A stretch of DNA of 48,463 nucleotides from Sulfurisoma sp. (GCA_030691075.1 JAUYFI010000054.1:1-48463), one strand, 5' to 3'. Numbered from the stretch's first letter, positions 39,161 through 47,654 are shown. The notes: generated by a model not told the origin, from the letters alone. Numbers and translations are program-made.

Positions 39161-40294
39161 ATGATCCATCGCCTGATTCTGCTCGCGCTGCTGGCGCTGT
39201 CGGCCGCCACCTTCGCCCAGTCCGTGCCGCCGCCGCCCGTGGTCGCGCGCGCCTGGCTGCTGCTCGATCATGGCTCAAACCAGCCGCTGGCCGAGCAGGC
39301 CGCCGACGAGCGCGTCGAGCCGGCCTCGCTGACCAAGCTGATGACGGCCTACCTGTCGTTTTCGGCGTTGCGGAGCCGCCGACTTTCCCTGGACCAGGTC
39401 GTGCCCGTTTCCGAGAAGGCCTGGAAGGCGCAGGGCTCGCGCATGTTCATCGAGCCGAACCAGCCGGTGACGGTGAAGGAACTGCTCCACGGCATGATCG
39501 TGCAGTCCGGCAACGACGCCTGCATCGCCCTGGCCGAGGCCGTCGCCGGCTCGGAGGAAAACTTCGTCGTCGCCATGAACCGCGAGGCGCAGCGCCTCGG
39601 CCTCAAGAACACGAAATTCATGAACGCCACCGGCCTGCCCGACCCACGGCACTACGCCTCGGCGCGTGACCTGGCCCTGCTCGCCCAGGCCCTCATCCGC
39701 GACTTCCCCGAGTACTACCCGATCTACGCCACCAAGGAATACACCTACAACAAGATCACCCAGCCCAACCGCAACCGCCTGCTCTGGCTCGACCCGACGG
39801 TCGACGGCGTCAAGACCGGGCACACCGAATCCGCCGGCTATTGCCTGATCGCATCGAGCAAGCGCGGCCCGCGCCGGCTGATCTCCGTGGTGCTGGGCAC
39901 GCCTTCCGACAACGCCCGAGCACAGGAGTCGCTCAAGCTGCTCAACCACGGCTTCCTCGCCTTCGACGCCGTCAAGCTCTACGACAGGAACTTCGCCCTC
40001 TCCCGGCTCAAGGTGTTCAAGGGCGAGCGCAACACGGTCAAGGCAGGCTTTCTTGATGACTTCGTGCTGTCGCTACCCAAGGGCGCGACGGTGTCGAAGG
40101 ACGCCATCAAGGTCCAGCTCGAAAGCCGGCAGCCACTGCTGGCGCCGGTGCAGCAAGGCGATCGCGTCGCCACGCTGAAGCTCACGGTCAATGACAAGCC
40201 CTGGGGCGAGTATCCCGTGGTCGCCCTCGAAACCGTGCCCGTCGCCGGCATCTTCGGCCGCGCCTGGGACACGATCCGGATGTGGTTCGAATGA
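39161..40294 (+). CDS. dacC: D-alanyl-D-alanine carboxypeptidase (PBP5/6 family)
   Basis: A 377-residue protein with a signal peptide ending near ATFAQ. The SxxK motif is in EPASLTKLM near residue 56, SGND near 118, and KTGHT near 220. A C-terminal PBP5-like beta domain and an amphipathic anchor helix (FGRAWDTIRMWF) follow. It removes the terminal D-Ala of pentapeptides in the periplasm. It overlaps dat by ATGA. The dacA/dacC distinction cannot be made here. Confidence 0.94.
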   Translation: MIHRLILLALLALSAATFAQSVPPPPVVARAWLLLDHGSNQPLAEQAADERVEPASLTKLMTAYLSFSALRSRRLSLDQVVPVSEKAWKAQGSRMFIEPNQPVTVKELLHGMIVQSGNDACIALAEAVAGSEENFVVAMNREAQRLGLKNTKFMNATGLPDPRHYASARDLALLAQALIRDFPEYYPIYATKEYTYNKITQPNRNRLLWLDPTVDGVKTGHTESAGYCLIASSKRGPRRLISVVLGTPSDNARAQESLKLLNHGFLAFDAVKLYDRNFALSRLKVFKGERNTVKAGFLDDFVLSLPKGATVSKDAIKVQLESRQPLLAPVQQGDRVATLKLTVNDKPWGEYPVVALETVPVAGIFGRAWDTIRMWFE

Positions 40295-41157
40295 CCGTCT
40301 ATCTCAACGGCGAGTTCATGCCCATCGCCGAAGCGCGGGTGCCGGTGATGGACCGCGGCTTCCTCTTCGGCGACGGCGTCTATGAGGTGATCCCGGTCTA
40401 CTCGCGCCGGCCGTTTCGCCTGGCCGAGCACCTGCGCCGGCTGGCATCCAGCCTCGCGGCGATCCGCCTCGACCCGCCGCTGAATGACGCCGACTGGGCA
40501 CGGATCATCGAGCGTATCGTCGCCGCGGCCGATTTCGAGGATCAATCCGTCTACCTGCAGGTCACGCGCGGCCCGATGGCCGTGCGCAACCACGCGTTTC
40601 CAAAGATCGTTACGCCGACCGTCTTCGTCATGACCGAGCCGCTGGTGACGCCGCCGGCCGAGCTGCGCGAACGCGGAATCAAAGCCGTCTCCGCCGCCGA
40701 CAACCGCTGGCACCGCTGCGACATCAAGGCCACCTCGCTGCTCGCCAACTGCCTGCTGCGCCAGCGCGCGGTCGACCACGGCTGCGCCGAGACGGTGCTG
40801 TTCCGCGACGGTTTCCTCATCGAGGGCGCGGCGTCGAACATCTTCGTGGTCAAGGACGGCGTGCTGCTGGCGCCGATCAAGAATCACCTGATGCTGCCCG
40901 GCATCACCTACGACGTCGTGCTCGAACTGGCCGCGCGGCATGGCCTGCCGACGCAGGTGCGCGACGTGCTCGAGGACGAGACCCGCAACGCCGACGAACT
41001 GTGGATGACCTCCTCGACCAGGGAAGTGCTGCCCATCGTCACCCTCGACGACAAAAAAGTCGGCGCTGGCGACACGGCGGGTAGGCCGGGCCCGGTGTTC
41101 AAACGGATGCACGGCTGGTATCAGGAATTCAAGCAGTCGGTGATGCGCGGTGGCTGA
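40291..41157 (+). CDS. dat: D-amino-acid (branched-chain type) aminotransferase
   Basis: A 288-residue fold-type IV PLP enzyme. VMDRGFLFGDGVYEVIPVY, the lysine in DIKATSLLANCLLRQ, ETVLFRDGFLIEGAASNIF and WMTSSTREVLPIV fit D-alanine aminotransferase. It lies after dac and before ybeD/lipB, an order usual in betaproteobacteria. Near the C-terminus the expected GKPVGxGKPGPVF segment is replaced by KKVGAGDTAGRPGPVF, about four residues longer, where a perfect type A repeat lies. Confidence 0.9.
   Translation: MTVYLNGEFMPIAEARVPVMDRGFLFGDGVYEVIPVYSRRPFRLAEHLRRLASSLAAIRLDPPLNDADWARIIERIVAAADFEDQSVYLQVTRGPMAVRNHAFPKIVTPTVFVMTEPLVTPPAELRERGIKAVSAADNRWHRCDIKATSLLANCLLRQRAVDHGCAETVLFRDGFLIEGAASNIFVVKDGVLLAPIKNHLMLPGITYDVVLELAARHGLPTQVRDVLEDETRNADELWMTSSTREVLPIVTLDDKKVGAGDTAGRPGPVFKRMHGWYQEFKQSVMRGG
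41053..41075 (-). repeat. Dispersed coding repeat, type A, perfect copy (in dat)
   Basis: AAAAGTCGGCGCTGGCGACA then C (41055-41075) is the exact reverse complement of the gatA-strand word. It is read K-V-G-A-G-D-T. Here an actual expansion of the protein can be seen relative to the usual motif. Confidence 0.85.
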
Positions 41158-41416
41158 ACAGGAAACCCTGCTTGAGTTCCCCTGCGACTTCCCGCTCAAG
41201 ATCATGGGCGCGACGCGCGACGACTTCGCCCAGACCATCGTCGCCGTGGTCCTCAAGCATGCACCCGACTTCGACCCCGCCGACGTCGCCATGCGGCCCT
41301 CGAAGGCCGGAAACTACCTGTCCTTGACCTGCACCATCCGCGCCACCTCGAAGGCGCAACTCGATGCGCTTTACCGCGAGCTAAGCAGTCACCCGTGGGT
41401 CAAGGTCGTCCTTTAA
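41150..41416 (+). CDS. ybeD: YbeD-family (DUF493) protein
   Basis: An 88-residue ACT-like small protein: [14 protein letters not shown], then [27 protein letters not shown] and a terminal HPWVKVVL. The start is GTG 41150, overlapping the dat stop by 8 bp. The 3' end overlaps lipB by 22 bp. The position between dac/dat and lipB-lipA is conserved in proteobacteria. Its role is probably regulatory but unproven. Confidence 0.92.
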   Translation: MAEQETLLEFPCDFPLKIMGATRDDFAQTIVAVVLKHAPDFDPADVAMRPSKAGNYLSLTCTIRATSKAQLDALYRELSSHPWVKVVL

Positions 41417-42009
41417 CCATTCGCCGGCTCGGGCTCGTCGAATACGAGCCCACCTGGCACGCGATGCAGGAGTTCACCGCGCGGCGCGATGCGGAAACGC
41501 CCGACGAACTCTGGCTGTGCGAGCACCCGCCGGTGTTCACGCTGGGCCTGGCCGGCAAGCCCGAGCACCTGCTGCGCGACATCGGCGTCCCCGTGATCAA
41601 GATCGACCGCGGCGGGCAGATCACCTATCACGGCCCCGGTCAGATCGTCGCCTACCTGCTGCTCGACCTCAAGCGGCGCGAGCTGACCGTGAAGACGCTG
41701 GTCAACCGCATGGAACAGGCACTGATCGATTCGCTGGCCGGGTACGGCGTGGCTGCCGCGCGGCTGGCCGGCGCGCCGGGCGTCTATGTGAATGGCGCCA
41801 AGATCGGCGCGCTCGGCTTGAAGGTGAAGAACGGCTACTGCCACCATGGTCTCGCGCTCAACGTCGCCATGGACCTCGCGCCCTTCGCCGCGATCAACCC
41901 TTGCGGCTACGAAGGCATGGCGGTGACGCAGCTCGCCGACCTCGCGCCCGACATCACCTCCGAACAGGTCTCCGCGACGCTCGTCGCCCAGCTCGAAAGA
42001 TATTTATGA
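41395..42009 (+). CDS. lipB: Octanoyl-[acyl-carrier-protein]:protein octanoyltransferase
   Basis: A 204-residue enzyme that moves octanoyl from ACP to lipoyl domains. [18 protein letters not shown], the active-site Lys in [11 protein letters not shown] and Cys in [14 protein letters not shown] are present. The start is GTG 41395 inside ybeD. It is coupled to lipA by ATGA, so octanoylation and sulfur insertion are co-expressed. Confidence 0.96.
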   Translation: MGQGRPLTIRRLGLVEYEPTWHAMQEFTARRDAETPDELWLCEHPPVFTLGLAGKPEHLLRDIGVPVIKIDRGGQITYHGPGQIVAYLLLDLKRRELTVKTLVNRMEQALIDSLAGYGVAAARLAGAPGVYVNGAKIGALGLKVKNGYCHHGLALNVAMDLAPFAAINPCGYEGMAVTQLADLAPDITSEQVSATLVAQLERYL

Positions 42010-42941
42010 CCACCAAGCAGAAAGGCGAAGCCAAGACCGCGCGCATCCCGATCAAGGTAGTGCCGGTCGCCGTGCCGCTGAAGAAGCCCGCGTGGATCCG
42101 CGTGCGTGCCGGCAATTCGGCCGCGCGTTTCGGCGAGGTCAAGCAGATCCTGCGCGACCACGCCCTGCACACGGTGTGCGAGGAAGCGACCTGCCCCAAC
42201 ATCGGCGAGTGCTTCGGCAAGGGCACGGCCACCTTCATGATCCTCGGCGACCTATGCACGCGGCGCTGCCCCTTCTGCGACGTCGGCCACGGCAAGCCGC
42301 TGCCGCCCGACGCCGAGGAGCCGGTCAAGCTCGCCCGCACCATCGCCGCGCTCAAGCTCAAGTACGTGGTCATCACCAGCGTCGATCGCGACGACCTCAA
42401 GGACGGCGGTGCGCGGCATTTCGCCGACTGCATCCGCGATATCCGCGCGCACTCGCCGCAGACCGCCATCGAGATACTGGTGCCCGACTTCCGCGGCCGG
42501 CTCGACATCGCGATCGACATCCTCACCGCGCAACCGCCCGACGTGATGAACCACAATCTCGAGACCGTGCCGCGCCTCTACAAGCAGGTCCGCCCCGGCG
42601 CCGACTATGCGCACTCACTGCGGCTGCTCGCCGACTTCAAGGCGAAGAATCCCGCCATCCCCACCAAGTCCGGGCTGATGGTGGGCCTGGGCGAAACGGA
42701 CGAAGAGATACTCGACGTCATGCGCGACCTGCGCGCCCACGGCGTCGAGATGCTGACCATCGGCCAGTACCTCGCCCCCTCGGGCCATCACCTGCCGGTG
42801 ACGCGCTACGTCCATCCCGATGTCTTCGCGATGTTCGAGCGCGAGGCCGCGGCCATGGGCTTCAGTCACGCCGCCTGCGCGCCGCTGGTGCGCTCAAGCT
42901 ACCACGCCGACCGGCAGGCGCATGGGGCCGGGGTCGCGTGA
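42006..42941 (+). CDS. lipA: Lipoyl synthase
   Basis: A 311-residue radical SAM enzyme that inserts two sulfurs into octanoyl groups. The auxiliary cluster ligands are [13 protein letters not shown], the SAM cluster is [15 protein letters not shown], and the C-terminal [10 protein letters not shown] supplies the serine ligand. [15 protein letters not shown] and [11 protein letters not shown] are typical. ATG 42006 overlaps the lipB stop. Confidence 0.98.
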   Translation: MTTKQKGEAKTARIPIKVVPVAVPLKKPAWIRVRAGNSAARFGEVKQILRDHALHTVCEEATCPNIGECFGKGTATFMILGDLCTRRCPFCDVGHGKPLPPDAEEPVKLARTIAALKLKYVVITSVDRDDLKDGGARHFADCIRDIRAHSPQTAIEILVPDFRGRLDIAIDILTAQPPDVMNHNLETVPRLYKQVRPGADYAHSLRLLADFKAKNPAIPTKSGLMVGLGETDEEILDVMRDLRAHGVEMLTIGQYLAPSGHHLPVTRYVHPDVFAMFEREAAAMGFSHAACAPLVRSSYHADRQAHGAGVA

Positions 42942-42992
42942 AAATCCACAACCGAAGGTCCCCATATATTTGTGAAGGCCAGTGCTAGACTT

Positions 42993-43010
42993 ATTGGCAC
43001 GAGGACGGCA
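42993..43010 (+). promoter_or_regulatory. Possible sigma-54-like -24/-12 element before the TA pair
   Basis: TTGGCACGAGGACGGCAG has a perfect TTGGCACG -24 box and GG-N10-GC spacing. The -12 box is CGGC, not TTGC. It lies about 45 bp before the antitoxin start. The match may be accidental. Confidence 0.3.
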
Positions 43011-43054
43011 GAGAACGGACAGCTGCGGAAAATGGTCGACAGGAGCTAAGCGCA

Positions 43055-43294
43055 ATGAGCACAACCGAACAAGTGTTGATCGAGAAGATCAGGCAATTGC
43101 CGCCACAACGACTGGCGGAGGTGGTGAACTTTGTGGAATTTCTTGCCGCGCGCGAGGCGCGCGCCACCGCCGGTACCCGCTTGGGGGGGGGGCTGGCCAA
43201 GCTCGATGCCTTGAACCTCCCCCCGATCTCCGATGAGGAGATCGCGGCGGAGATTCAGGCGGCCCGCCAGGATCGGATGGCGCGTCACACCTGA
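43055..43294 (+). CDS. Putative antitoxin (DUF2281-like) of a PIN-domain TA pair
   Basis: A 79-residue protein. The opening TTEQVLIEKIRQLPPQRLAEV followed by VNFVEFLAARE is the DUF2281/VapB-like antitoxin pattern. The tail ISDEEIAAEIQAARQDR resembles a toxin-wrapping segment. ACAGGAG lies before the ATG. It ends 2 bp before the toxin start. A G10 run (43183-43192) lies mid-gene and encodes the Gly-Gly-Gly of TRLGGGLAK, a potential slippage point. Confidence 0.8.
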   Translation: MSTTEQVLIEKIRQLPPQRLAEVVNFVEFLAAREARATAGTRLGGGLAKLDALNLPPISDEEIAAEIQAARQDRMARHT

Positions 43295-43296
43295 CC

Positions 43297-43719
43297 GTGA
43301 GGATCGTACTCGACACAAACACTCTGGTTTCGGGAGTCATCTCGCCGGGCGGTCCGCCGCGCCACCTGATCGATGGGGCGAGGGCGCAAGCCTTCGAGTT
43401 ATGCAGCAGCATGACGCTGCTCGCGGAACTACTGGATGTTCTGTCGCGCGGGAAATTCGCGGCGCGACTGGCGCAAGCCGGCCTGACACCTCAGGGCATC
43501 GTCGGGGAACTGCGCCGAATGGCCTTCCTGGCGGAACCTCGGCAGGTACCACGCGTTATCGAGGACGACCCCGACGACGATCACGTGCTCGCATGCGCCG
43601 TTGCCGGTCAGGCCGATTTGATAGTCTCCGGCGACAAACACCTGCATCGCCTTGGCGGGCAGTATCAGGGCACTCCCATCGTTACCCCGGCGCAGGCCGT
43701 CCAACTCATCGGCAGTTGA
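43297..43719 (+). CDS. PIN-domain toxin (putative ribonuclease)
   Basis: A 140-residue PIN-fold protein of the COG1569 type. The acidic catalytic residues are visible: RIVLDTNTLVSGVI at the N-terminus, LLAELLDVLSRGKF, and DDPDDDHVLACAVAGQADLIVSGDKHLHRL near residues 87-115. It starts at GTG 43297, directly after the antitoxin. Its expected role is Mg-dependent RNA cleavage restrained by the partner protein. Confidence 0.85.
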   Translation: MRIVLDTNTLVSGVISPGGPPRHLIDGARAQAFELCSSMTLLAELLDVLSRGKFAARLAQAGLTPQGIVGELRRMAFLAEPRQVPRVIEDDPDDDHVLACAVAGQADLIVSGDKHLHRLGGQYQGTPIVTPAQAVQLIGS

Positions 43720-43829
43720 CGAAAGGCAGCGGGATGACGAGCGAACTGCCCGCCCCCCCTAGCAATTGTGCGAAAATCCGTTGGCAGCCGCGAGCATCAC
43801 CGCACCCCCCCCCCTGGAACCGCCAAACC

Positions 43830-44513
43830 ATGCGCACCATCGCCGCTATTTGCTTCGCAACTTTCATGCTGTTCGCCGGCGCGGCATACGCCCTTTCGCT
43901 CGACGCGCTGACCAACAAGGATGCCAGCGGCGGCCTCAAGGAGGCGCTGACCCAGGGTGCCGGCAAGGCCGTCACGGCGCTTGGTCGCACCGACGGATTC
44001 CTCGGAAATCCCAAGGTGAAAATCCCGCTGCCCGACAGCCTCAAGCAGGTTGAAGGCATGATGCGCACCTTCGGCCTCGGCAAGCAGGCCGACGAACTCA
44101 TCACCACCATGAACCGCGCCGCCGAGGCCGCCATGCCCGAGGCCAAGGCGCTGCTGGTGAATTCCGTGAAGCAAATGTCGGTGCAGGACGCCAAGGGCAT
44201 CCTCAGCGGCGGTGACGATGCCGCCACGCAATATTTCAAGCGCACCACCTCCGGCCCGCTGACCGAGAAGTTCCGCCCCATCGTCAAGCAAGCGATGCAG
44301 AAGGTGAAGCTCGCCGAGAAATACGACCAGTTCGCCGGCAAGGCCGCCAAGTTCGGGCTGGTCAAGGAAGCCGACGTTCACCTCGACAACTACGTCACCC
44401 AGAAGGCGCTCGACGGCCTCTACCTGATGATCGCCGAGGAAGAAAAGGCGATTCGCAAGGATCCCGTGAGCGCCGCCGGCAGCCTGGCCCGCAAGGTTTT
44501 CGGCGCCCTCTGA
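43830..44513 (+). CDS. Exported DUF4197 protein
   Basis: A 227-residue protein with a signal peptide (TIAAICFATFMLFAGAAYA) then the DUF4197 helical domain: GGLKEALTQGAGKAVTALGR, DGFLGNPKVKIPLPDSL, FKRTTSGPLTEKFRPIVKQA and NYVTQKALDGLYLMIAEEEK. It is periplasmic with unknown function. A C10 run (43805-43814) lies 15 nt before the ATG, in the leader. Confidence 0.9.
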   Translation: MRTIAAICFATFMLFAGAAYALSLDALTNKDASGGLKEALTQGAGKAVTALGRTDGFLGNPKVKIPLPDSLKQVEGMMRTFGLGKQADELITTMNRAAEAAMPEAKALLVNSVKQMSVQDAKGILSGGDDAATQYFKRTTSGPLTEKFRPIVKQAMQKVKLAEKYDQFAGKAAKFGLVKEADVHLDNYVTQKALDGLYLMIAEEEKAIRKDPVSAAGSLARKVFGAL

Positions 44514-44521
44514 GCCACCTT

Positions 44522-44755
44522 ATGAAACTCGATCTGCGCAAGATTTATCGTTTCGACCCAATCGCCCGCAATGCCGACGGCAGCCTGCCGTCCGGCGGCG
44601 ACATCTACTACGAATGCACCGGGTGCAAGGACGTCGTGAGCTCGGTGCCGCACATCGTCGCCCGCTGCGAGTGCGGCAACCTCTCGGGCAAGGGCGGCAA
44701 GGTCGAGATCACGGCGCCCGACAAGGTCAACCCCGTCCGCGGCAAGCTCAAGTAG
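44522..44755 (+). CDS. 77-residue single-zinc-ribbon protein (hypothetical)
   Basis: It starts MKLDLRKIYRFDPIARNADG and carries two knuckle-like pairs, ECTGCKDVV and ARCECGNLS, spaced like a small zinc ribbon. A basic tail follows (GKVEITAPDKVNPVRGKLK). It ends 6 bp before rep and lies 8 bp after the DUF4197 gene. I do not recognise a named family. The cysteine pattern and tight packing support a real gene. Confidence 0.65.
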   Translation: MKLDLRKIYRFDPIARNADGSLPSGGDIYYECTGCKDVVSSVPHIVARCECGNLSGKGGKVEITAPDKVNPVRGKLK

Positions 44756-44761
44756 CCCCGC

Positions 44762-46747
44762 ATGCCGCACGCACTCAACGCGCCGCAGCGCGAGGCGGTG
44801 CGCTATCTCGACGGTCCGCTGCTGGTGCTGGCCGGCGCCGGCAGCGGCAAGACGCGCGTCATCACGCAGAAAATCGCCTACCTGATCGAGGAGTGCAAGA
44901 TCGCGCCCTCGCACATCGCCGCCATCACCTTCACCAACAAGGCGGCGAAGGAAATGGCCGAGCGCGTCGGCAAGCTGATCAAGGGCCACTCGACCGAGGG
45001 ACTCATCGTCAGCACCTTCCACGCGCTGGGCGCGAAGATCCTGCGGCAGGAGGCGCGCCACCTGCACCTCAAGCCCTCGTTCTCCATCCTCGACGCCTCC
45101 GACACCGCGCAACTGTTCCAGGAAATGCTCAAGGACGCCGACAAGGCGCGGGTGCGCATGATCCAGAACCGAATCTCGCTGTGGAAGAACGCGCTGGTCG
45201 GCCCCGACGAAGCGGCCAGGATTGCCGCGGACGACCTCGAAGCCGGCGCAGCCAAAATCTATGCCGAATACGAGCGCACGCTTTCCGCCTACCAGGCCGT
45301 CGATTTCGACGATCTGATCCGCCTGCCGGTGAACCTGTTCGAGGAACGCGACGACATCGCCGGCCGCTGGCGCAGTCGCCTCTGGCACCTGCTGGTCGAC
45401 GAGTGCCAGGACACCAACCGCTGCCAGTATCGATTGATGCAGTTGCTCACCGGCCCGCGCGCCGCCTTCACGGCGGTCGGCGACGACGACCAGTCGATCT
45501 ACGCCTGGCGCGGCGCCGACATCGAGAACCTGCGCGCCTTGCGCTCCGACTACCCCAACCTCAAGGTGATCACGCTCGAGCAGAACTACCGCTCGGTGCA
45601 GCGCATCCTCAAGGCCGCCAATGCGCTGATCGCCAACAACCCCAAGCTGTTCGAAAAGAAGCTGTGGTCGGAGCATGGCCACGGCGAGATGATCCGCGTC
45701 ACCGCCTGCCGCGACGGCGAGCACGAGGCCGAGTGGGTGATCGCGCGGCTGCAGGCGCACAAGTTCGAGAACCGCACGAAGTTTTCCGACTACGCCATCC
45801 TCTACCGCGGCAACTTCCAGGCCAAGGCCTTCGAGAAACAGCTGCGCGCCCACAAGATTCCCTACGTGCTCTCGGGCGGCCAGTCCTTCTTCGATCGCGG
45901 CGAGATCAAGGACATCACCTCCTACCTGCGGCTGCTGGCCAACCAGGACGACGATCCCGCCTTCATCCGCGCCATCACCACGCCCAAGCGCGGCATCGGC
46001 GGCACCACGCTGGAAGCGCTGGGGCAGGCGGCCGGCCGCCGTCACCTGAGCCTGTTCGCCGCCGCCTTTGCGGCCGGGGTGGAAAACGAGGTCAAGCCGG
46101 CCGCGCTTGCGGCCGTGCGCGAGTTCTGCCAGTTCATCAACCGCATGGAGGCACGCGCGCGGAAGGAGCCGGCCGGCCAGGTGCTGGAAGACCTGCTGCG
46201 CGCCATCGGCTACGAAGCCTGGCTGTTCGAGTCGGCGGAGCCGCGCGAGGCCGAAGGCAAGTGGAGCAACGTGCGCGATTTCGTGCAGTGGCTCTCAAGC
46301 AAGGGCGTCGAGGAAAACAAGAACCTGATCGAGCTGTCGCAGACCGTGGCGCTGATCACCATGCTCGACAAGAACGAGAATGATCAGGATGCCGTGCAGC
46401 TCGCCACGCTGCACGCCGCCAAGGGGCTCGAATTTCCCCACGTCTTCCTCGTCGGCATCGAGGAGGGCGTGCTGCCGCACCGCGAGTCGGTCGAAGTCGG
46501 CCGCGTCGAGGAAGAGCGGCGCCTCATGTACGTCGGCATCACCCGCGCCCAGCGCAGCCTCAACGTGACGTACTGCGAGCGGCGCAAGCAGGGCAAGGCA
46601 ATCGTGGCCCGCGAGCCCTCGCGCTTCATCGTCGAGATGGGCGAGGACATCAAGCGCAGCGGCCGCGACCAGGCGCCGGCGGTGACCAAGGACGAGGGCC
46701 GCGCCAAGCTGGCGGCCTTCCGCGCCCTGCTGGCGCCGAAAGCGTAA
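44762..46747 (+). CDS. rep: ATP-dependent DNA helicase Rep (UvrD family)
   Basis: A 661-residue SF1A 3'-5' helicase. Motif I is GAGSGKTRVIT, Ia ITFTNKAAKEMAERV, II LLVDECQDTN, III GDDDQSIYAWRGAD, IV LEQNYRS, V LATLHAAKGLEF and VI EERRLMYVGITRAQ. Length and the ALNAPQREAV opening match Rep rather than the longer UvrD. It removes protein roadblocks ahead of the replication fork. Confidence 0.94.
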   Translation: MPHALNAPQREAVRYLDGPLLVLAGAGSGKTRVITQKIAYLIEECKIAPSHIAAITFTNKAAKEMAERVGKLIKGHSTEGLIVSTFHALGAKILRQEARHLHLKPSFSILDASDTAQLFQEMLKDADKARVRMIQNRISLWKNALVGPDEAARIAADDLEAGAAKIYAEYERTLSAYQAVDFDDLIRLPVNLFEERDDIAGRWRSRLWHLLVDECQDTNRCQYRLMQLLTGPRAAFTAVGDDDQSIYAWRGADIENLRALRSDYPNLKVITLEQNYRSVQRILKAANALIANNPKLFEKKLWSEHGHGEMIRVTACRDGEHEAEWVIARLQAHKFENRTKFSDYAILYRGNFQAKAFEKQLRAHKIPYVLSGGQSFFDRGEIKDITSYLRLLANQDDDPAFIRAITTPKRGIGGTTLEALGQAAGRRHLSLFAAAFAAGVENEVKPAALAAVREFCQFINRMEARARKEPAGQVLEDLLRAIGYEAWLFESAEPREAEGKWSNVRDFVQWLSSKGVEENKNLIELSQTVALITMLDKNENDQDAVQLATLHAAKGLEFPHVFLVGIEEGVLPHRESVEVGRVEEERRLMYVGITRAQRSLNVTYCERRKQGKAIVAREPSRFIVEMGEDIKRSGRDQAPAVTKDEGRAKLAAFRALLAPKA

Positions 46748-46751
46748 ACGG

Positions 46752-46779
46752 CGAAGGGCAGGCCGCGGCCTGCCCTTCG
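46752..46779. terminator. Perfect palindrome between convergent rep and cytochrome genes
   Basis: CGAAGGGCAGGCCG and its exact complement CGGCCTGCCCTTCG form a 28-bp perfect palindrome. It starts 4 bp after the rep stop and lies 18 bp past the stop of the opposing gene. It has no T tract on either side. It is likely a bidirectional termination or mRNA-end hairpin. Confidence 0.65.
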
Positions 46780-46797
46780 ATCTCGCCGCGACGCGGC

Positions 46798-47247
46798 TTA
46801 TTTCGCGCTGAAGCTCGCGCCCGACTTGTTGGCCATGAAGGCAATGGCGCGCGCCAGTTCGGCGTCGGTGGCATCCGACCCGCCCTTGGGCGGCATCGCG
46901 TTCTTGCCCTTGATCGCCGACTTGGTCAGGCCGTCAAGACCGAGGCCGAGGCGCGACGCCCAGACGCCCTTGTCGCCCGTCTTCGGCGCGCCGGCGACGC
47001 CGGCGTCATGACAGGCGCCACAGACGCCCTTGTAGATCTCCTCGCCGGTACGGCTGCCGGCGGCGGCCTTGGGCGCGGCGGCGGCCAGATCGACCTTGGC
47101 CACCGGCTGAATGCGGGCATTGGTGGCCTCGTTGGTGGCCTCGTCGTCGGCCTTGGGACGGTTGCCCATCGCCAATGCGAGCGGGGCAGCCACGATCAGC
47201 GCGCTCGCCAGGGCGAACCGGCGGTAAGCGGGGGAATTCATCGACAT
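46798..47247 (-). CDS. Cytochrome c5-type c-type cytochrome
   Basis: A 149-residue exported monohaem cytochrome. The signal peptide (FALASALIVAAPLALAMG) is followed by an Ala-rich linker, the haem motif CGACH in EEIYKGVCGACHDAG, and the distal Met in KNAMPPKGG. The C-terminal helix is DAELARAIAFMANKSG. ATG 47247 is preferred since AAGGTG lies 7 nt before it; an upstream GTG is part of that site. It is expected to be a periplasmic electron carrier. Confidence 0.92.
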   Translation of the reverse strand: MSMNSPAYRRFALASALIVAAPLALAMGNRPKADDEATNEATNARIQPVAKVDLAAAAPKAAAGSRTGEEIYKGVCGACHDAGVAGAPKTGDKGVWASRLGLGLDGLTKSAIKGKNAMPPKGGSDATDAELARAIAFMANKSGASFSAK

Positions 47248-47288
47248 GGGAATCACCTTATACGGAAGGCATTGAATTGAAAGGGCGA

Positions 47289-47294
47289 ATTATA
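47289..47294 (-). promoter_or_regulatory. -10 box of the cytochrome gene
   Basis: Perfect TATAAT on the minus strand, 41 nt before the cytochrome ATG at 47247. The -35 region is poor. Confidence 0.45.
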
Positions 47295-47324
47295 GCCGAT
47301 CTCCCGACCGGCACGGCGGGCATG

Positions 47325-47330
47325 TACAAT
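47325..47330 (+). promoter_or_regulatory. -10 box of tRNA-Arg
   Basis: TACAAT, 23 nt before the mature tRNA 5' end, divergent from the cytochrome promoter. No strong -35 is seen. Confidence 0.4.
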
Positions 47331-47353
47331 GGCGCCGCTTCCAAGTCCCTTCC

Positions 47354-47430
47354 GCGCCCGTAGCTCAGATGGATAGAGTGCCACCCTCCGAAGGTGGAAG
47401 TCGCACGTTCGAATCGTGTCGGGCGCACCA
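47354..47430 (+). tRNA. tRNA-Arg (anticodon CCG)
   Basis: A 77-nt cloverleaf. Acceptor arm GCGCCCG pairs with CGGGCGC, followed by A and an encoded CCA. The D arm is GCTC...GAGT. The anticodon arm is CCACC-CTCCGAA-GGTGG with anticodon CCG, and the T arm contains GTTCGAATC. It decodes CGG arginine codons. Confidence 0.95.
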
Positions 47431-47653
47431 ATTCCCCACCAGGCAAGGCTTTTCAGCCCAATTCGCCCTTTCGCGGCGTGCCCATGGCGTGCCCACCATG
47501 TGCCTTGTCCGTGCCCACGTGAAATTGACGCCGGACCTCCAAACGGCAGATTTGACCCTTGGCCTCCGTGCCTGAGATGAGGCCTCGTCAAGGGGCACGC
47601 CCATCGGCGTCGATGGGCGGATCGGCAGCTTTCGGGACATTGCCCGGTTAGTC
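47431..47653. other. Non-coding stretch between tRNA-Arg and the IS remnant
   Basis: I see no convincing gene here. The sequence contains three copies of CGTGCCCA (near 47478, 47488 and 47511) and the arms CGCCCATCGGC/CGATGGGCGGA. These could be arm-type or decay remnants of an element that used the tRNA 3' end, but no integrase gene is visible in the window. Confidence 0.35.
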
Positions 47654-47654
47654 A

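Noticed and set aside
39376..39387. GCCGCCGACTTT in dac resembling the end of type A
   Set aside because: The left half is absent and the protein shows no length change relative to the family.
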